From assembly GCF_000160755.1 (NCBI RefSeq), contig NZ_GG668576.1, positions 1,332,031 through 1,396,030 on the forward strand: a stretch of DNA of 64,000 nucleotides, read 5' to 3'. The notes under the pieces are model-generated. The model was not told the DNA's origin and made no database searches. It saw only the letters and a program-made list of their open reading frames with translations. This document shows positions 27,738-37,794 of this stretch, piece after piece. Each line of letters starts with the position of its first letter. The first letter of the stretch is position 1. The stretch is from Proteus mirabilis ATCC 29906 (GTDB taxonomy: Bacteria; Pseudomonadota; Gammaproteobacteria; Enterobacterales; Enterobacteriaceae). Made by a program: the position numbers and the translations under genes.

Positions 27738-28610
27738 ATGTCAGCAAGAATTATAGATGGGAAAACGATTGCGCAGACCATCAGAAGTGAAGTGGCAGAA
27801 AAAGTAAAACAACGTATTAAGATAGGAAAACGTGCACCGGGTTTAGCGGTTATTTTAGTCGGTGATAACCCTGCATCGCAAATCTATGTTGCTAGTAAAC
27901 GTAAAGCTTGTGATGAGGTAGGATTTATCTCTCGCTCTTACGATCTACCGGATACTACAAGTGAAGCAGATTTACTCAATCTCATTGATACTCTAAATGA
28001 AGATAATACTATTGATGGTATTTTAGTGCAGCTCCCTTTACCTGCGGGAATTGATAACGTCAAAGTATTAGAACGTATTCATCCTGATAAAGATGTTGAT
28101 GGCTTCCATCCTTACAATATTGGTCGATTATGCCAACGCGCACCTAAGCTACGTCCTTGCACCCCTCGTGGTATTGTCACACTCTTAGAGCGTTGCAATA
28201 TTCCAATGAATGGCTTAAATGCGGTAATTATTGGTGCTTCAAATATTGTTGGTCGCCCAATGAGTTTAGAGCTACTGCTTGCAGGTTGTACAACGACTGT
28301 CACTCATCGTTTTACTAAAGACTTACGTTTTCATGTTGAACATGCTGATTTGGTGGTTGTGGCAGTTGGTAAACCTAACTTTATTCCTGGTGAATGGATA
28401 AAACCTGGCGCTATTGTCATTGATGTCGGTATTAATCGCCTTGAAAACGGTAAAGTGGTTGGTGATGTTGATTTCGCACAAGCCTCTCAACGCGCGGGGT
28501 GGATCTCCCCTGTTCCGGGTGGTGTAGGTCCAATGACTGTAGCGACTTTGATTCAAAATACGTTGCAAGCCTGCGAAGAATATCACGATCCTGATATAGG
28601 AAATAATTAA
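27738..28610 (+). CDS. folD: Bifunctional methylene-THF dehydrogenase / methenyl-THF cyclohydrolase FolD
   Basis: Interconverts 5,10-methylene-THF and 10-formyl-THF in the cytosol, feeding purine and formyl-Met synthesis. It has 290 aa (E. coli 288). Visible motifs: catalytic Lys in the [13 protein letters not shown] block, [23 protein letters not shown], the NADP-binding [15 protein letters not shown], and the C-terminal [18 protein letters not shown]. It is followed by ybcJ after 3 bp. Confidence 0.97.
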   Translation: MSARIIDGKTIAQTIRSEVAEKVKQRIKIGKRAPGLAVILVGDNPASQIYVASKRKACDEVGFISRSYDLPDTTSEADLLNLIDTLNEDNTIDGILVQLPLPAGIDNVKVLERIHPDKDVDGFHPYNIGRLCQRAPKLRPCTPRGIVTLLERCNIPMNGLNAVIIGASNIVGRPMSLELLLAGCTTTVTHRFTKDLRFHVEHADLVVVAVGKPNFIPGEWIKPGAIVIDVGINRLENGKVVGDVDFAQASQRAGWISPVPGGVGPMTVATLIQNTLQACEEYHDPDIGNN

Positions 28611-28613
28611 TCA

Positions 28614-28826
28614 ATGGAAACATTTCAATTAGATGGTCACCCCTATGTAGAACTGTGTGATCTATTAAAACTCCAAGGCTGGACAGAAAGCGGAGCCGCT
28701 GCAAAAAATATTATTGCTGAAGGCCTCGTTTGCGTTGATGGTGAAGTAGAAACACGTAAACGCTGTAAAATTACTGCCGGTAAAGTCGTCACACTCGGTG
28801 AGTTTGCTGTCACTGTCAGCAACTAG
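28614..28826 (+). CDS. ybcJ: S4-domain RNA-binding protein YbcJ
   Basis: A small 70-aa protein, essentially a single S4-like RNA-binding domain (LDGHPYVELCDLLKLQGW…SGAAAKNIIAEGLVCVDGEVE). The family is thought to act on ribosomal or tRNA-like RNA; the exact role is unknown. It is co-transcribed with folD as in E. coli. A strong terminator follows 25 bp downstream. Confidence 0.92.
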   Translation: METFQLDGHPYVELCDLLKLQGWTESGAAAKNIIAEGLVCVDGEVETRKRCKITAGKVVTLGEFAVTVSN

Positions 28827-28851
28827 TTCAGCTAATCATACTCGTTACTCA

Positions 28852-28879
28852 AGCGTTACTCTTTAGTAACGCTTTTTTT
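28852..28879 (+). terminator. folD-ybcJ terminator
   Basis: agcgttact / agtaacgct stem with a short loop, followed by T7. Confidence 0.9.
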
Positions 28880-29258
28880 ATCTTTCTACCCTTTTTTTAC
28901 TAAACACGCTATTTTTCGAGCTTTTATTTGAGCCTGTAAAATTAGTGGACTAATCCATTGATTTTAAATTGATTTAATTGCATCATTTTAAGATAATAAT
29001 AGTAGGTTATTATTTTTGCTATTCATATCAGTGATAATACTTTATCTCGCTTCAGCACATTAACGCTTTGATAAAGAATAAGTTAAATATTGATTACATA
29101 ACCTATTATTTTTTATATAAATAATACTTAGTCTGCTAGTAGTAAGAATTTCAGCAACCTTATTCCGTTGGATGATTTTTACGTATTAATAATCGCTTTA
29201 ATATGCTAAAACGTGATTTAGATCTAACTTTTCCTTTGTTTTATTAGGCAAAAGAACA

Positions 29259-29286
29259 TTGTTTATACTAAATTAGACATTATAGT
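29259..29286 (+). promoter_or_regulatory. Predicted fruK promoter
   Basis: -35 TTGTTT (29259-29264), 16-bp spacer, -10 TATAGT (29281-29286). The preceding stretch 28880-29258 is A/T-rich with no gene visible. Confidence 0.6.
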
Positions 29287-29287
29287 T

Positions 29288-29301
29288 TGAAACGATTCAG
29301 C
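29288..29301. promoter_or_regulatory. Cra (FruR) operator
   Basis: tgaaacgattcagc; its complement gctgaatcgtttca is an essentially perfect Cra site like those at enterobacterial fruBKA. It directly follows the -10 element, the position for repression relieved by fructose-1-P. Confidence 0.8.
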
Positions 29302-29373
29302 CTGATAATAAAGTATGAAGCGTTATTTTTAATTTTTATGTTGTATTTGATCCTTAATCTAATAGGAGTTCTT

Positions 29374-29466
29374 ATGTTTAACCTACCAATCCAAGGTGTC
29401 TCTCTGCTTTTCTTGCAACAGAAAAGTGATACCTATGATTTTACTACAGGTAAGGTACAAGCATGA
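29374..29466 (+). CDS. 30-aa leader ORF, probable collapsed remnant of fruB
   Basis: ATG at 29374 with AGGAG 5 nt upstream encodes 30 residues starting MFNLPIQGVSLLF and ending GKVQA. Its TGA overlaps the fruK ATG (ATGA), so fruK is translationally coupled to it. The first residues resemble the FruB N-terminus (MFQLSVQ in E. coli, from memory). The position matches fruB in fruBKA. I infer an internal deletion of fruB that kept its start and stop. It could also be an unrelated coupling peptide. Confidence 0.6.
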   Translation: MFNLPIQGVSLLFLQQKSDTYDFTTGKVQA

Positions 29467-30404
29467 GACGTCGAGTCGCTACCATTACATTAAATCCTGC
29501 TTATGATCTTGTGGGATTAAGTACCCCTATTGAATTGGGTGAAGTTAACCGAGTAACAACGGCGGGATTTCATGCTGCCGGTAAAGGTATCAATGTAGCC
29601 AAAGTATTAAAAAGCCTTGGTATTGATGTCACTGTTGGCGGTTTTTTAGGTAAAGAGAATCAAGATGGCTTTCAAAAAGAGTTTAGTGAAGCCGGGATTG
29701 CTAATCGCTTCCAAATGGTTGAAGGTCGCACACGTATCAATGTCAAACTCACTGAACCCAGCGGTAAAGTAACTGATTTTAACTTTTCAGGGTTTGAAAT
29801 CACTAAACAAGATTGGACTCGTTTTGTAAATGACACACTCAGCTGGGCGGGTCAATTTGATATGATTTGTGTCAGTGGAAGTGTACCACCAAGTATTGAT
29901 TTAAATGATTTTACTGCTTGGATGAAGCGACTACGTAGCGAATGTATGTGCCTTATTTTTGATAGTAGCAGAGAAGCATTTGTCGCGGGGTTAAAAGCGT
30001 TACCTTGGTTAGTAAAACCCAATCATCATGAACTAGAAATTTGGGCAGGTAGACCCTTACCTGAACTCTCTGACGTAGTACAAGCTGCCCATGAATTACG
30101 CCAGCAAGGTATTGCTCATGTTGTTATCTCGTTAGGTGAACAAGGCGCTATGTGGGTTAACGCCTCTGGTGCGTGGATGGCAAAACCGCCTAAATGTGAT
30201 GTGGTCAGCACGGTAGGTGCCGGTGACTCTATGGTAGGTGGGTTGATTTATGGTTTGATGATGAGGCAAACCAGTGAACATACCTTACGTCTTGCTACAG
30301 CAATTTCAGCTCTTGCCGTCAGTCAAACTAATGTTGGAATAACTGATCGTGAACAATTGGCAAGAATGATGACCGAAGTTGAATTAACGCCACTAAAAAT
30401 CTAA
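29463..30404 (+). CDS. fruK: 1-phosphofructokinase FruK
   Basis: Phosphorylates fructose-1-P to fructose-1,6-bisphosphate with ATP. It is a 313-aa PfkB kinase (E. coli 312) with blocks nearly the same as E. coli: RRVATITLNPAYDLVG, HAAGKGINVAKVLK, GFLGKENQDGF, and VVSTVGAGDSMVGGLIYGL with catalytic Asp255. fruB (IIA/FPr) and fruA (IIBC) are absent on both sides; the next gene is cysS, convergent. FruK may serve a fructose PTS encoded elsewhere, or supply/consume F1P, the Cra effector. Confidence 0.95.
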   Translation: MRRRVATITLNPAYDLVGLSTPIELGEVNRVTTAGFHAAGKGINVAKVLKSLGIDVTVGGFLGKENQDGFQKEFSEAGIANRFQMVEGRTRINVKLTEPSGKVTDFNFSGFEITKQDWTRFVNDTLSWAGQFDMICVSGSVPPSIDLNDFTAWMKRLRSECMCLIFDSSREAFVAGLKALPWLVKPNHHELEIWAGRPLPELSDVVQAAHELRQQGIAHVVISLGEQGAMWVNASGAWMAKPPKCDVVSTVGAGDSMVGGLIYGLMMRQTSEHTLRLATAISALAVSQTNVGITDREQLARMMTEVELTPLKI

Positions 30405-30437
30405 AAAAATATCGGATAATAATTACCCGATATTTTT
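30405..30437. terminator. Bidirectional terminator fruK/cysS
   Basis: aaaaatatcgg pairs with ccgatattttt, with A and T tracts on both sides, between two convergent genes. Confidence 0.85.
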
Positions 30438-30469
30438 GACTTTATCTGCTTTATCAATAGGTAGCAATA

Positions 30470-31861
30470 TTAGCTATTACGACGCCATGTTGTACCTTGT
30501 GGGCCATCTTCTAATACAATTCCCATTGCTGTTAAAGCATCACGAGCGGCATCCGCAGCTGCCCAATCTTTATTCTTACGAGCATCATTGCGTTGTTGAA
30601 TTAACGCTTCAATTTTTTCTACTTCATCAGCATCGTCTGCTTGCGCACCACTTTGTAAGAAGTGTTCTGGTTGTTGCTCTAATAGGCCTAATACTTTGGC
30701 CAATTTACGCAACACCGCTGCTAAACCATTAGCCGCCTCCATATTGACGGTTTTTAAGCGATTCACTTCGCGTGCTAAATCAAATAATACAGAATAGGCT
30801 TCTGGTGTATTGAAATCATCGTTCATTGCTTCAATAAACTGCGCTTCAAACGCTTCACCACCAGCAGGTTGAGCATTTGCATCAGTGCCACGTAAAGAAG
30901 TATATAAACGCTCTAATGCGGTACGCGCCTGTTTTAAGTTCTCTTCGGTATAATTTAGTTGGCTACGATAGTGTCCTGATAATAAGAAATAACGTACCGT
31001 TTCAGCATCGTAATAGGCAAGAACATCACGAATAGTAAAAAAGTTATTCAGTGATTTAGACATTTTTTCTTTGTCTACCATCACCATACCGGAATGCATC
31101 CAATAATTAACATAAGGACCATCATGAGCGCAGGTTGATTGTGCAATTTCATTTTCATGATGCGGGAACATTAAATCTGAACCACCGCCATGAATATCAA
31201 AATGATGACCTAATTCTTTACCATTCATGGCTGAACATTCAATATGCCAGCCTGGTCGCCCTTCTCCCCATGGTGATGTCCAACTTGGTTCACCGGGTTT
31301 TGACATTTTCCAAAGCACGAAATCCATAGGATTGCGTTTTACGTTAGCGACTTCAACCCGAGCCCCTGCTTGTAGTTGCTCTAAATCTTGACGAGAAAGC
31401 AAGCCATAATCCGGATCGGTATCAATGGCAAACATCACATCACCATTTTCTGCTACATAAGCATGACCACGTTTAATTAATGTCTCGGTAAGAGCAATAA
31501 TTTCTGCAATATGATGTGTGGCTCGTGGCTCTGAATCAGGGCGTAAGATATTCAATGCATCAAAATCTTTATGCATTTCCGCTAACATACGTGTCGTTAA
31601 TTGTTCGCAAGTTTCATTATTTTCAATCGCACGCTTGATGATTTTATCATCCACATCAGTGACATTGCGCACATAATTCACATCATACCCTAAATAACGT
31701 AAATAGCGGGTTATGGCATCAAATGCCACAAATGTACGTCCATGACCAATATGACATAAATCATAAATAGTGATGCCACACACGTACATACCTATTTTTC
31801 CTTTATGGATAGGTTTAAATTCTTCTTTTTGTCGAGTAAGAGTATTAAAAATCTTTAGCAT
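30470..31861 (-). CDS. cysS: Cysteinyl-tRNA synthetase
   Basis: Class I aminoacyl-tRNA synthetase charging tRNA-Cys, 463 aa. The zinc/Cys-binding Cys28 is in YVCGITIYD, the HIGH motif is HIGH at 37-40, and KMSKSLNN lies near 267-274. [11 protein letters not shown] contains further zinc ligands. Divergent from ppiB with a 391-bp gap, as in E. coli order. Confidence 0.98.
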   Translation of the reverse strand: MLKIFNTLTRQKEEFKPIHKGKIGMYVCGITIYDLCHIGHGRTFVAFDAITRYLRYLGYDVNYVRNVTDVDDKIIKRAIENNETCEQLTTRMLAEMHKDFDALNILRPDSEPRATHHIAEIIALTETLIKRGHAYVAENGDVMFAIDTDPDYGLLSRQDLEQLQAGARVEVANVKRNPMDFVLWKMSKPGEPSWTSPWGEGRPGWHIECSAMNGKELGHHFDIHGGGSDLMFPHHENEIAQSTCAHDGPYVNYWMHSGMVMVDKEKMSKSLNNFFTIRDVLAYYDAETVRYFLLSGHYRSQLNYTEENLKQARTALERLYTSLRGTDANAQPAGGEAFEAQFIEAMNDDFNTPEAYSVLFDLAREVNRLKTVNMEAANGLAAVLRKLAKVLGLLEQQPEHFLQSGAQADDADEVEKIEALIQQRNDARKNKDWAAADAARDALTAMGIVLEDGPQGTTWRRNS

Positions 31862-32252
31862 CAGAGGACGTTCCCATTTTTAACTGTACGTGTTGATTAC
31901 GTATTTATGTATATAAAATAACGACTACAGCGATAAAAATAACCACATAACATTACCTTTATAAGGGTTTTAATGCCTAAACTCAAAGGTAATCCAATTA
32001 ATAGCCTCTTATATTACTCTGCTCTGCGTTTATTTTCACTGTTCAATCGTTAACAGTAAGGCGCCAAATTGAGTTTATTGGTGAAATAATTGGCGAAAAA
32101 TGTTTTCTATTACTATTTTCGCGCTTTTTAGCGTGAAAGTCGCCATGAACAAAAGATGAATACTGACTAAATAAGGTAACTGTGGTATAAAAAAACGGTC
32201 TATTGTTTCAGCCCACATCTGGGTAAAACTAAAATTATACTAGGATCTGAAT
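31862..32252. other. cysS-ppiB divergent intergenic region
   Basis: 391 bp of A/T-rich DNA holding the divergent promoters. A small inverted element cgcgctttttagcgtg near 32124 is visible. I see no RNA gene or open frame worth calling. Confidence 0.5.
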
Positions 32253-32747
32253 ATGGTTACTTTTCATACCAATTACGGCGATATCGTGATTAAAACATTT
32301 GCAGATAAAGCACCTGCAACCGTAGAAAATTTTTTAGATTACTGTAAAGAAGGGTTCTACGATAACACTATCTTCCACCGTGTTATTAATGGTTTTATGA
32401 TCCAAGGTGGTGGTTTTGAACCTGGTATGAAGCAAAAAGAAACTAAAGCCCCGGTAAGAAACGAAGCAAACAACGGTCTTGCCAATAATCGTGGTACATT
32501 AGCGATGGCTCGTACCAACGATCCACATTCTGCAACAGCACAATTCTTTATCAACGTAGCAGATAACGACTTCTTAAACTTCCGTGCAGAAAATGCCAAT
32601 GGTTGGGGATATTGTGTATTTGCTGAAGTTGTTGAAGGGATGGATGTTGTAGACAAAATCAAAGCCGTTTCTACTGGTCGCAGTGGTTTCCACCAAGATG
32701 TTCCTCGTGAAGATATTATCATTAACAGTGTTACTGTTAGCGAATAA
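32253..32747 (+). CDS. ppiB: Peptidyl-prolyl cis-trans isomerase B (cyclophilin)
   Basis: Cytoplasmic cyclophilin, 164 aa, same length as E. coli PpiB. Catalytic blocks are [15 protein letters not shown] (active-site Arg), [23 protein letters not shown] and [21 protein letters not shown]. No signal peptide, which separates it from periplasmic PpiA. It is 12 bp before lpxH. Confidence 0.97.
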   Translation: MVTFHTNYGDIVIKTFADKAPATVENFLDYCKEGFYDNTIFHRVINGFMIQGGGFEPGMKQKETKAPVRNEANNGLANNRGTLAMARTNDPHSATAQFFINVADNDFLNFRAENANGWGYCVFAEVVEGMDVVDKIKAVSTGRSGFHQDVPREDIIINSVTVSE

Positions 32748-32759
32748 GTAGCGCTTTTT

Positions 32760-33482
32760 ATGTGCACCCTGTTTATTGCAGATCTGCATTTAAGTGAGCA
32801 CGAACCGGCAATTACTGCCGGTTTTCTTCGCTTTTTACAAGAGCAAGCGATCCACGCAAATGCACTTTATATTTTGGGTGATTTTTTTGATTTTTGGATT
32901 GGTGATGATGATCCTAATCCACTACATCAGCGCATAGCCCAAGCATTAATGGCATTAAAAAATGCGGGAGTGCCCTGCTATTTTATTCATGGTAACCGCG
33001 ATTTCTTAATCGGCTCTCGCTTTGCAAAAGAGAGCGGAATGACACTGCTACCACAAGAAAAAGTGCTTGAGATAGAGCAACATCGCATTTTAATCTTACA
33101 TGGTGATACACTTTGCACCGATGATGATGCCTATCAACGCTATCGTAAAAAAGTCCACAATAAGTTTATTCAACGCTTATTCCTACTCCTTCCTCTGACC
33201 ATTCGATTACGTATTGCTAAAAAAATGCGCTCTCGTAGTCAAAGTAGCAACCAATACAAATCTGAAGCGATAATGGACGTTAATGCTCAAGCCGTTATCA
33301 ATACCTTTAAACAATTTAATACCCAATGGATGATCCACGGTCATACTCATCGACCCGCGATCCACACCGTCGACATTGATGGGAAACCACATTATCGAGG
33401 TGTATTAGGAGCTTGGCATACTGAAGGCTCAATGTTTAAAGTCACCTCGGATAAAATCGAACTGATCCAATTTCCATTTTAA
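32760..33482 (+). CDS. lpxH: UDP-2,3-diacylglucosamine diphosphatase LpxH
   Basis: Membrane-peripheral Mn-dependent pyrophosphatase making lipid X in lipid A synthesis, 240 aa. Metallophosphoesterase motifs occur in order: DLHLSEH (8-14), [27 protein letters not shown] and the C-terminal HGHTHRP. Probably co-transcribed with ppiB. Confidence 0.97.
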   Translation: MCTLFIADLHLSEHEPAITAGFLRFLQEQAIHANALYILGDFFDFWIGDDDPNPLHQRIAQALMALKNAGVPCYFIHGNRDFLIGSRFAKESGMTLLPQEKVLEIEQHRILILHGDTLCTDDDAYQRYRKKVHNKFIQRLFLLLPLTIRLRIAKKMRSRSQSSNQYKSEAIMDVNAQAVINTFKQFNTQWMIHGHTHRPAIHTVDIDGKPHYRGVLGAWHTEGSMFKVTSDKIELIQFPF

Positions 33483-33523
33483 ATAGATGATACTTTTTCG
33501 GCTATTGTAGCATATTTTTCTTT

Positions 33524-33539
33524 ACGCAAACGTTTTCCT
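33524..33539. promoter_or_regulatory. PurR operator upstream of purE
   Basis: acgcaaacgttttcct fits the consensus ANGCAANCGNTTNCNT at every defined position. It lies 76-91 bp before the purE ATG and implies hypoxanthine/guanine repression of purEK. Confidence 0.85.
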
Positions 33540-33614
33540 TGACGTATTAGCGTGATACTATCATGCTCAGTTTCTCTGGCTATATCCGTTTATGCTTACA
33601 GGAGCAGTTAAGTA

Positions 33615-34136
33615 ATGTCTTCTCAAGTTGGTCTCAATACCTCATCCCCTCGTATCGCCATTGTGATGGGTTCGAAAAGTGACTGGGCGACAATGTGTCA
33701 TGCCGCAGAAGTCCTAGACGCGTTACAACTTCCTTACCATGTTGAAATTGTTTCCGCACACCGAACACCGGATAAATTATTTCGTTTCGCAGAACAGGCC
33801 AAAGAGAATGGTTTTGACGTGATTATTGCGGGTGCTGGCGGTGCTGCACATTTACCGGGGATGTTGGCAGCCAAAACCTTAGTTCCTGTATTAGGGGTTC
33901 CTGTACAAAGTGCTGCATTAAGTGGTGTTGATAGCCTTTATTCTATTGTACAAATGCCGAAAGGTATTCCCGTTGGCACACTGGCTATTGGTAAAGCGGG
34001 GGCTGCTAATGCCGCGCTACTTGCCGCACAAATTTTAGCATTACACTCTGCTGATATTTTTAATGCATTAACACAATGGCGAGCAACACAGACACAAGAA
34101 GTCCTTAATCACCCTGATCCAAGGGAGGCGCTATGA
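33615..34136 (+). CDS. purE: N5-carboxyaminoimidazole ribonucleotide mutase PurE
   Basis: Converts N5-CAIR to CAIR in de novo purine synthesis, 173 aa. Hallmarks: [34 protein letters not shown] and [15 protein letters not shown]. It overlaps purK by 4 bp (ATGA). Confidence 0.98.
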   Translation: MSSQVGLNTSSPRIAIVMGSKSDWATMCHAAEVLDALQLPYHVEIVSAHRTPDKLFRFAEQAKENGFDVIIAGAGGAAHLPGMLAAKTLVPVLGVPVQSAALSGVDSLYSIVQMPKGIPVGTLAIGKAGAANAALLAAQILALHSADIFNALTQWRATQTQEVLNHPDPREAL

Positions 34137-35200
34137 AGCCGGTTTGTGTTCTTGGTAATGGACAGTTAGGTCGAATGTTACGTCAAGCGGGTGAGCCATT
34201 AGGTATTGCGGTATATCCCGTGGGACTTGATGCTGAACCCGAAGCGGTACCTTATCAAAAGAGTATTATTACCGCAGAAATTGAGCGTTGGCCGGAAACC
34301 GCATTAACCAATGAGTTAGAGCACCATGCTAACTTTATTAACCGAGATATTTTTCCATTACTCGCAGATCGCTTACCACAAAAACAACTCCTTGATGAGC
34401 TTCATTTAGCGACGGCACCTTGGCAACCATTAACTTCGGCTGAGCAATGGCCTGAGCTATTCAATCAGCTAGGGGAGTTTATTATCGTTAAACGCCGTGT
34501 TGGTGGTTACGACGGACGAGGTCAATGGCGGATACACCCAGGTGACGAACAACAATTACCAGCCGAAATATATGGTGAATGTATTGTCGAACAAGGTATT
34601 CCTTTCTCTGGAGAAGTCTCTTTAGTTGGTGCAAGAAATCGTCAGGGGGATTGTGTTTTTTATCCACTCACTCACAATCTTCATCAAGATGGCATTTTAC
34701 GCATGAGTGTTGCGCTACCAAATCCTCCCGAGGCATTACAACAATTAGCAGAGGATATGCTTAGCAAGATCCTCAATAAACTAAATTATATCGGTGTAAT
34801 GGCCATGGAATGCTTTATTGTCGGTGATAAATTACTGATTAATGAACTCGCACCTCGCGTCCACAACAGTGGTCACTGGACACAAAATGGTGCTTCTATT
34901 AGCCAGTTTGAACTTCACTTACGTGCTATTCTTGATTTACCGATGCCCAAACCTAATGTTTGCCAATCGGCGGTAATGGTTAATCTTATTGGAACGGAGA
35001 TCGACACCAAATGGCTATCATTACCTTTAGTTCATCTACATTGGTATGAAAAAGAAGTGCGTCCAGCCCGCAAAGTAGGGCATCTCAACTTAGTACATAA
35101 TAACCATCAAGCTCTGCAAAAGACCTTAAGTGCATTAAGTCCCCTGCTCGATGAAGCCTATCAATATCCGATTAAATGGGCGCTAGAAAAATTAAGCTAG
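34133..35200 (+). CDS. purK: 5-(carboxyamino)imidazole ribonucleotide synthase PurK
   Basis: ATP-grasp enzyme making N5-CAIR from AIR and bicarbonate, 355 aa. It shows [15 protein letters not shown] at the N-terminus, [17 protein letters not shown] in the ATP-binding domain, and [18 protein letters not shown] in the catalytic end. Second gene of purEK, translationally coupled, under the PurR operator at 33524. Confidence 0.98.
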   Translation: MKPVCVLGNGQLGRMLRQAGEPLGIAVYPVGLDAEPEAVPYQKSIITAEIERWPETALTNELEHHANFINRDIFPLLADRLPQKQLLDELHLATAPWQPLTSAEQWPELFNQLGEFIIVKRRVGGYDGRGQWRIHPGDEQQLPAEIYGECIVEQGIPFSGEVSLVGARNRQGDCVFYPLTHNLHQDGILRMSVALPNPPEALQQLAEDMLSKILNKLNYIGVMAMECFIVGDKLLINELAPRVHNSGHWTQNGASISQFELHLRAILDLPMPKPNVCQSAVMVNLIGTEIDTKWLSLPLVHLHWYEKEVRPARKVGHLNLVHNNHQALQKTLSALSPLLDEAYQYPIKWALEKLS

Positions 35201-35242
35201 CAGTCCGACTCAGAAAGTTAGAGAATAATAGCCTTTAAATGT

Positions 35243-35267
35243 ACTGGCCTGTGAATACAAGGCCAGT
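35243..35267 (+). terminator. Probable purEK terminator
   Basis: actggcct pairs with aggccagt; an interrupted T-rich stretch follows. A moderate hairpin between purK and the MFS gene. Confidence 0.5.
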
Positions 35268-35323
35268 TATTCGCTATTTTTTCCTGAACATTCAGGATAC
35301 TGCACCCGTTCTATGGAGTCAGG

Positions 35324-36592
35324 ATGCCAGTCACGCAACAAAATTTTGGTCCTATCTATCAGTGGAGCATACTGATACTGCTAGGTTTAGTGTACTTTCT
35401 CGCTACCGCAACAACATTTACCTCTTTAGGTGTGGTTCTACCTAGTATGATAGCTGAACTAGAGTGGAACTGGACACAAGCTGGCCTTGGTTTTACTTTA
35501 TTGGGCTTAACCTGTGGACTTGCGAGCTTTTTACCCACTTTACTTATCCGTAAATTAAACGTCCGCTTCACACTCCTCATTGGACTGATTATTTTTGTCA
35601 GTGGATTCTATTTTCTATATGAAACCAATACCATCACACGCTACTTTCTTGGTACCGCCTTACTTGGGGTAGGTTTTACGCTATTAGCAACCGTACCGGG
35701 CACTTACGTGCTATCGCGTCTATTTGAAAAACAGTCTTTTGCTTTTGGTGTCTATTTTACTATTGGTGGATTGGGAGGGGTTGCTGGCCCTTGGATCTAT
35801 TTTTTAGCCACACATCTTTGGCACACATGGCGTATGCATTGGCTTATTTCAGCTATTATTCTATCAATTATTACCCTGCTGACTATTTTAGTATTACGAG
35901 AAGGCTCAGCAGAAAAAGCGCATGCGAAAAAAATCAGTCAATTACAAAGTAGTAAACGTATTTATCAAACCAAAGCGATATGGACCGCACGTCATGCTTT
36001 ACGAACATGGCAATTTTATGTCATTGCTGCCACTTACACCGCTTTTCTATGGTGCGGGATCACAGTAAATAGTTTTGCAGTTGCACATATTATTGAAAAT
36101 GGTTTTAGTGAAACTATTGCTGCAACGCTACTGAGCACCATGGCTTTTATCAATGCATTCTCACGATTAGCCGGTGGGGCGATTGGGGAATGGTTAGAGC
36201 CAAAAAAATTACTGATTGCCAGCTTAACGATTATTATTATCGGTCTATTAGCACTGAGTATGGCTAATAGTTGGATCTACCTAATGCTATTTACCCTTTG
36301 TGTGGGGATCGGTTATGGTATGACCTTCTTAGCCTCAAGTGTGTTACTGGCTAACTATTTTGGTCGCGCACCTTATTTAGAACTATTTTCGGTGATGAAC
36401 CTGATCTCAACATTGGCCTGTTTAGCCCCCTTCTTTGCTGGGGCTATTAAGGATATTTCAGGTAGCTTCACACCTGCATTTTTAATTCTCACTATCCCTG
36501 TTTTAGTTATTTTGGTGATCACACTATTTATGCGCCCACCAATTTATCCTAACTTCCAACATGCCAGTGAAAAACATAATGCGCCAAGATAA
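35324..36592 (+). CDS. MFS transporter of unknown substrate
   Basis: A 422-aa inner-membrane permease with about 12 hydrophobic segments. The layout is that of NarK/oxalate-formate-type or monocarboxylate-like MFS proteins: N-terminal GVVLPSMIAELEWNWTQAGLGFTLLG, central loop about 195-225, and AGGAIGEWLEPKK as the second-half signature. GGAG lies just before the ATG. The substrate cannot be read from the sequence, and no enzyme gene is beside it to hint at one. Confidence 0.8.
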   Translation: MPVTQQNFGPIYQWSILILLGLVYFLATATTFTSLGVVLPSMIAELEWNWTQAGLGFTLLGLTCGLASFLPTLLIRKLNVRFTLLIGLIIFVSGFYFLYETNTITRYFLGTALLGVGFTLLATVPGTYVLSRLFEKQSFAFGVYFTIGGLGGVAGPWIYFLATHLWHTWRMHWLISAIILSIITLLTILVLREGSAEKAHAKKISQLQSSKRIYQTKAIWTARHALRTWQFYVIAATYTAFLWCGITVNSFAVAHIIENGFSETIAATLLSTMAFINAFSRLAGGAIGEWLEPKKLLIASLTIIIIGLLALSMANSWIYLMLFTLCVGIGYGMTFLASSVLLANYFGRAPYLELFSVMNLISTLACLAPFFAGAIKDISGSFTPAFLILTIPVLVILVITLFMRPPIYPNFQHASEKHNAPR

Positions 36593-36669
36593 AAATAAAA
36601 CCGCAAATCTAGTTTAGAAATCCAATCAATATTATAGAGAAGCGGTTTTAGCGAGGAGAGATCGAGCAG

Positions 36670-37695
36670 ATGAATGAAGAATTAATCATGAAATACTCAA
36701 TTGGTATCGGCATAGCTTTGGCGTGTTTTATCGCCTTTCTTGCCATATCTTTTTTACATGATAAACAAAAAAAACGTCGTAGAAACATAATTATTCACAT
36801 CATCCAAGCTATTTTACTTTGTAGTTTAGTGGCTATTGTAAGCCAATACTGTGAAATGGCGGTGGTAGATTTTAAACTACACTTTATCTCTTTTCAGATG
36901 ATTAATTTCTTTAGCTATCTTGCTATCGCATTAATCCTGATGAGAAAATTTTTCTTACTCATTAATTTATTAGAAAAATCACAAATTAAAAAAGGCAGTG
37001 ATCCTACCTCAGCCCGTATTATTTCGCGTATATTTAAAATCACTCTTCTTGTCATCATGATCTTACTGTTCGGTGAACATTTTGGCATGAGCTTATCGGG
37101 CTTAATGACATTTGGTGGTTTAGGCGGTATTGCCATTGGTATGGCAAGTAAAGACGTTATGAGTAACCTTTTTTCAGGTGTTATGCTCTATTTTGATCGC
37201 CCTTTTAACATTGGTGATTGGGTACGTTCACCCGATCGCAATATCGAAGGAACTGTTGTTGAGATTGGCTGGCGTATCACGAAGATAATGACCTTTGATC
37301 ATCGCCCGTTATATATTCCAAACTCAGTATTTTCCTCCATTAGTGTTGAAAACCCTGGCAGAATGACCAATCGACGTATTGAAACAGAATTAGGGTTACG
37401 CTATGAAGATTCGGACAAAGTTGGGGTTATTGTCGAAGATATCCGCACGATGCTACAACAAAACGACAAAATCGACACCAAACAGACTTTATTGGTCTAT
37501 TTTAATCAATTCGCCGATTCATCATTAAATATTATGGTGTACTGTTTTACCAAAACCACGGTATGGGCAGAATGGTTAGATGCGCAGCAAGAAGTTTATT
37601 TAAAAATGATTGATATTGTGCATCAACATGGCGCTGACTTCGCCTTCCCATCACAAACTGTATATATTGAAAAATCATCGCCTGTATCACCATAA
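36670..37695 (+). CDS. MscS-family mechanosensitive channel (YnaI-like)
   Basis: A 341-aa inner-membrane channel subunit: several N-terminal membrane segments, then the conserved pore helix and beta domain ([53 protein letters not shown]). This resembles YnaI/MscMJ with extra N-terminal helices rather than the short MscS. GAGGAG upstream supports the start at 36670; ATG 36688 is an alternative. A strong terminator follows. Confidence 0.88.
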   Translation: MNEELIMKYSIGIGIALACFIAFLAISFLHDKQKKRRRNIIIHIIQAILLCSLVAIVSQYCEMAVVDFKLHFISFQMINFFSYLAIALILMRKFFLLINLLEKSQIKKGSDPTSARIISRIFKITLLVIMILLFGEHFGMSLSGLMTFGGLGGIAIGMASKDVMSNLFSGVMLYFDRPFNIGDWVRSPDRNIEGTVVEIGWRITKIMTFDHRPLYIPNSVFSSISVENPGRMTNRRIETELGLRYEDSDKVGVIVEDIRTMLQQNDKIDTKQTLLVYFNQFADSSLNIMVYCFTKTTVWAEWLDAQQEVYLKMIDIVHQHGADFAFPSQTVYIEKSSPVSP

Positions 37696-37704
37696 GCATC
37701 CGAT

Positions 37705-37741
37705 AAAAAAATGCTGATATCCGTTCGATATCAGCATTTTT
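37705..37741. terminator. Bidirectional terminator mscS-like/ybbP
   Basis: aaaaatgctgatatc pairs perfectly with gatatcagcattttt around a 5-nt loop, between convergent genes. Confidence 0.93.
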
Positions 37742-37794
37742 AATTCAATATCACGTATCACTTCATTTAATGATAACTAGATAACTAATGGCGA

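Noticed and set aside
35239-35445. 68-codon frame before the MFS gene
   Set aside because: It overlaps the purEK hairpin and the MFS start in another frame; no ribosome binding site.
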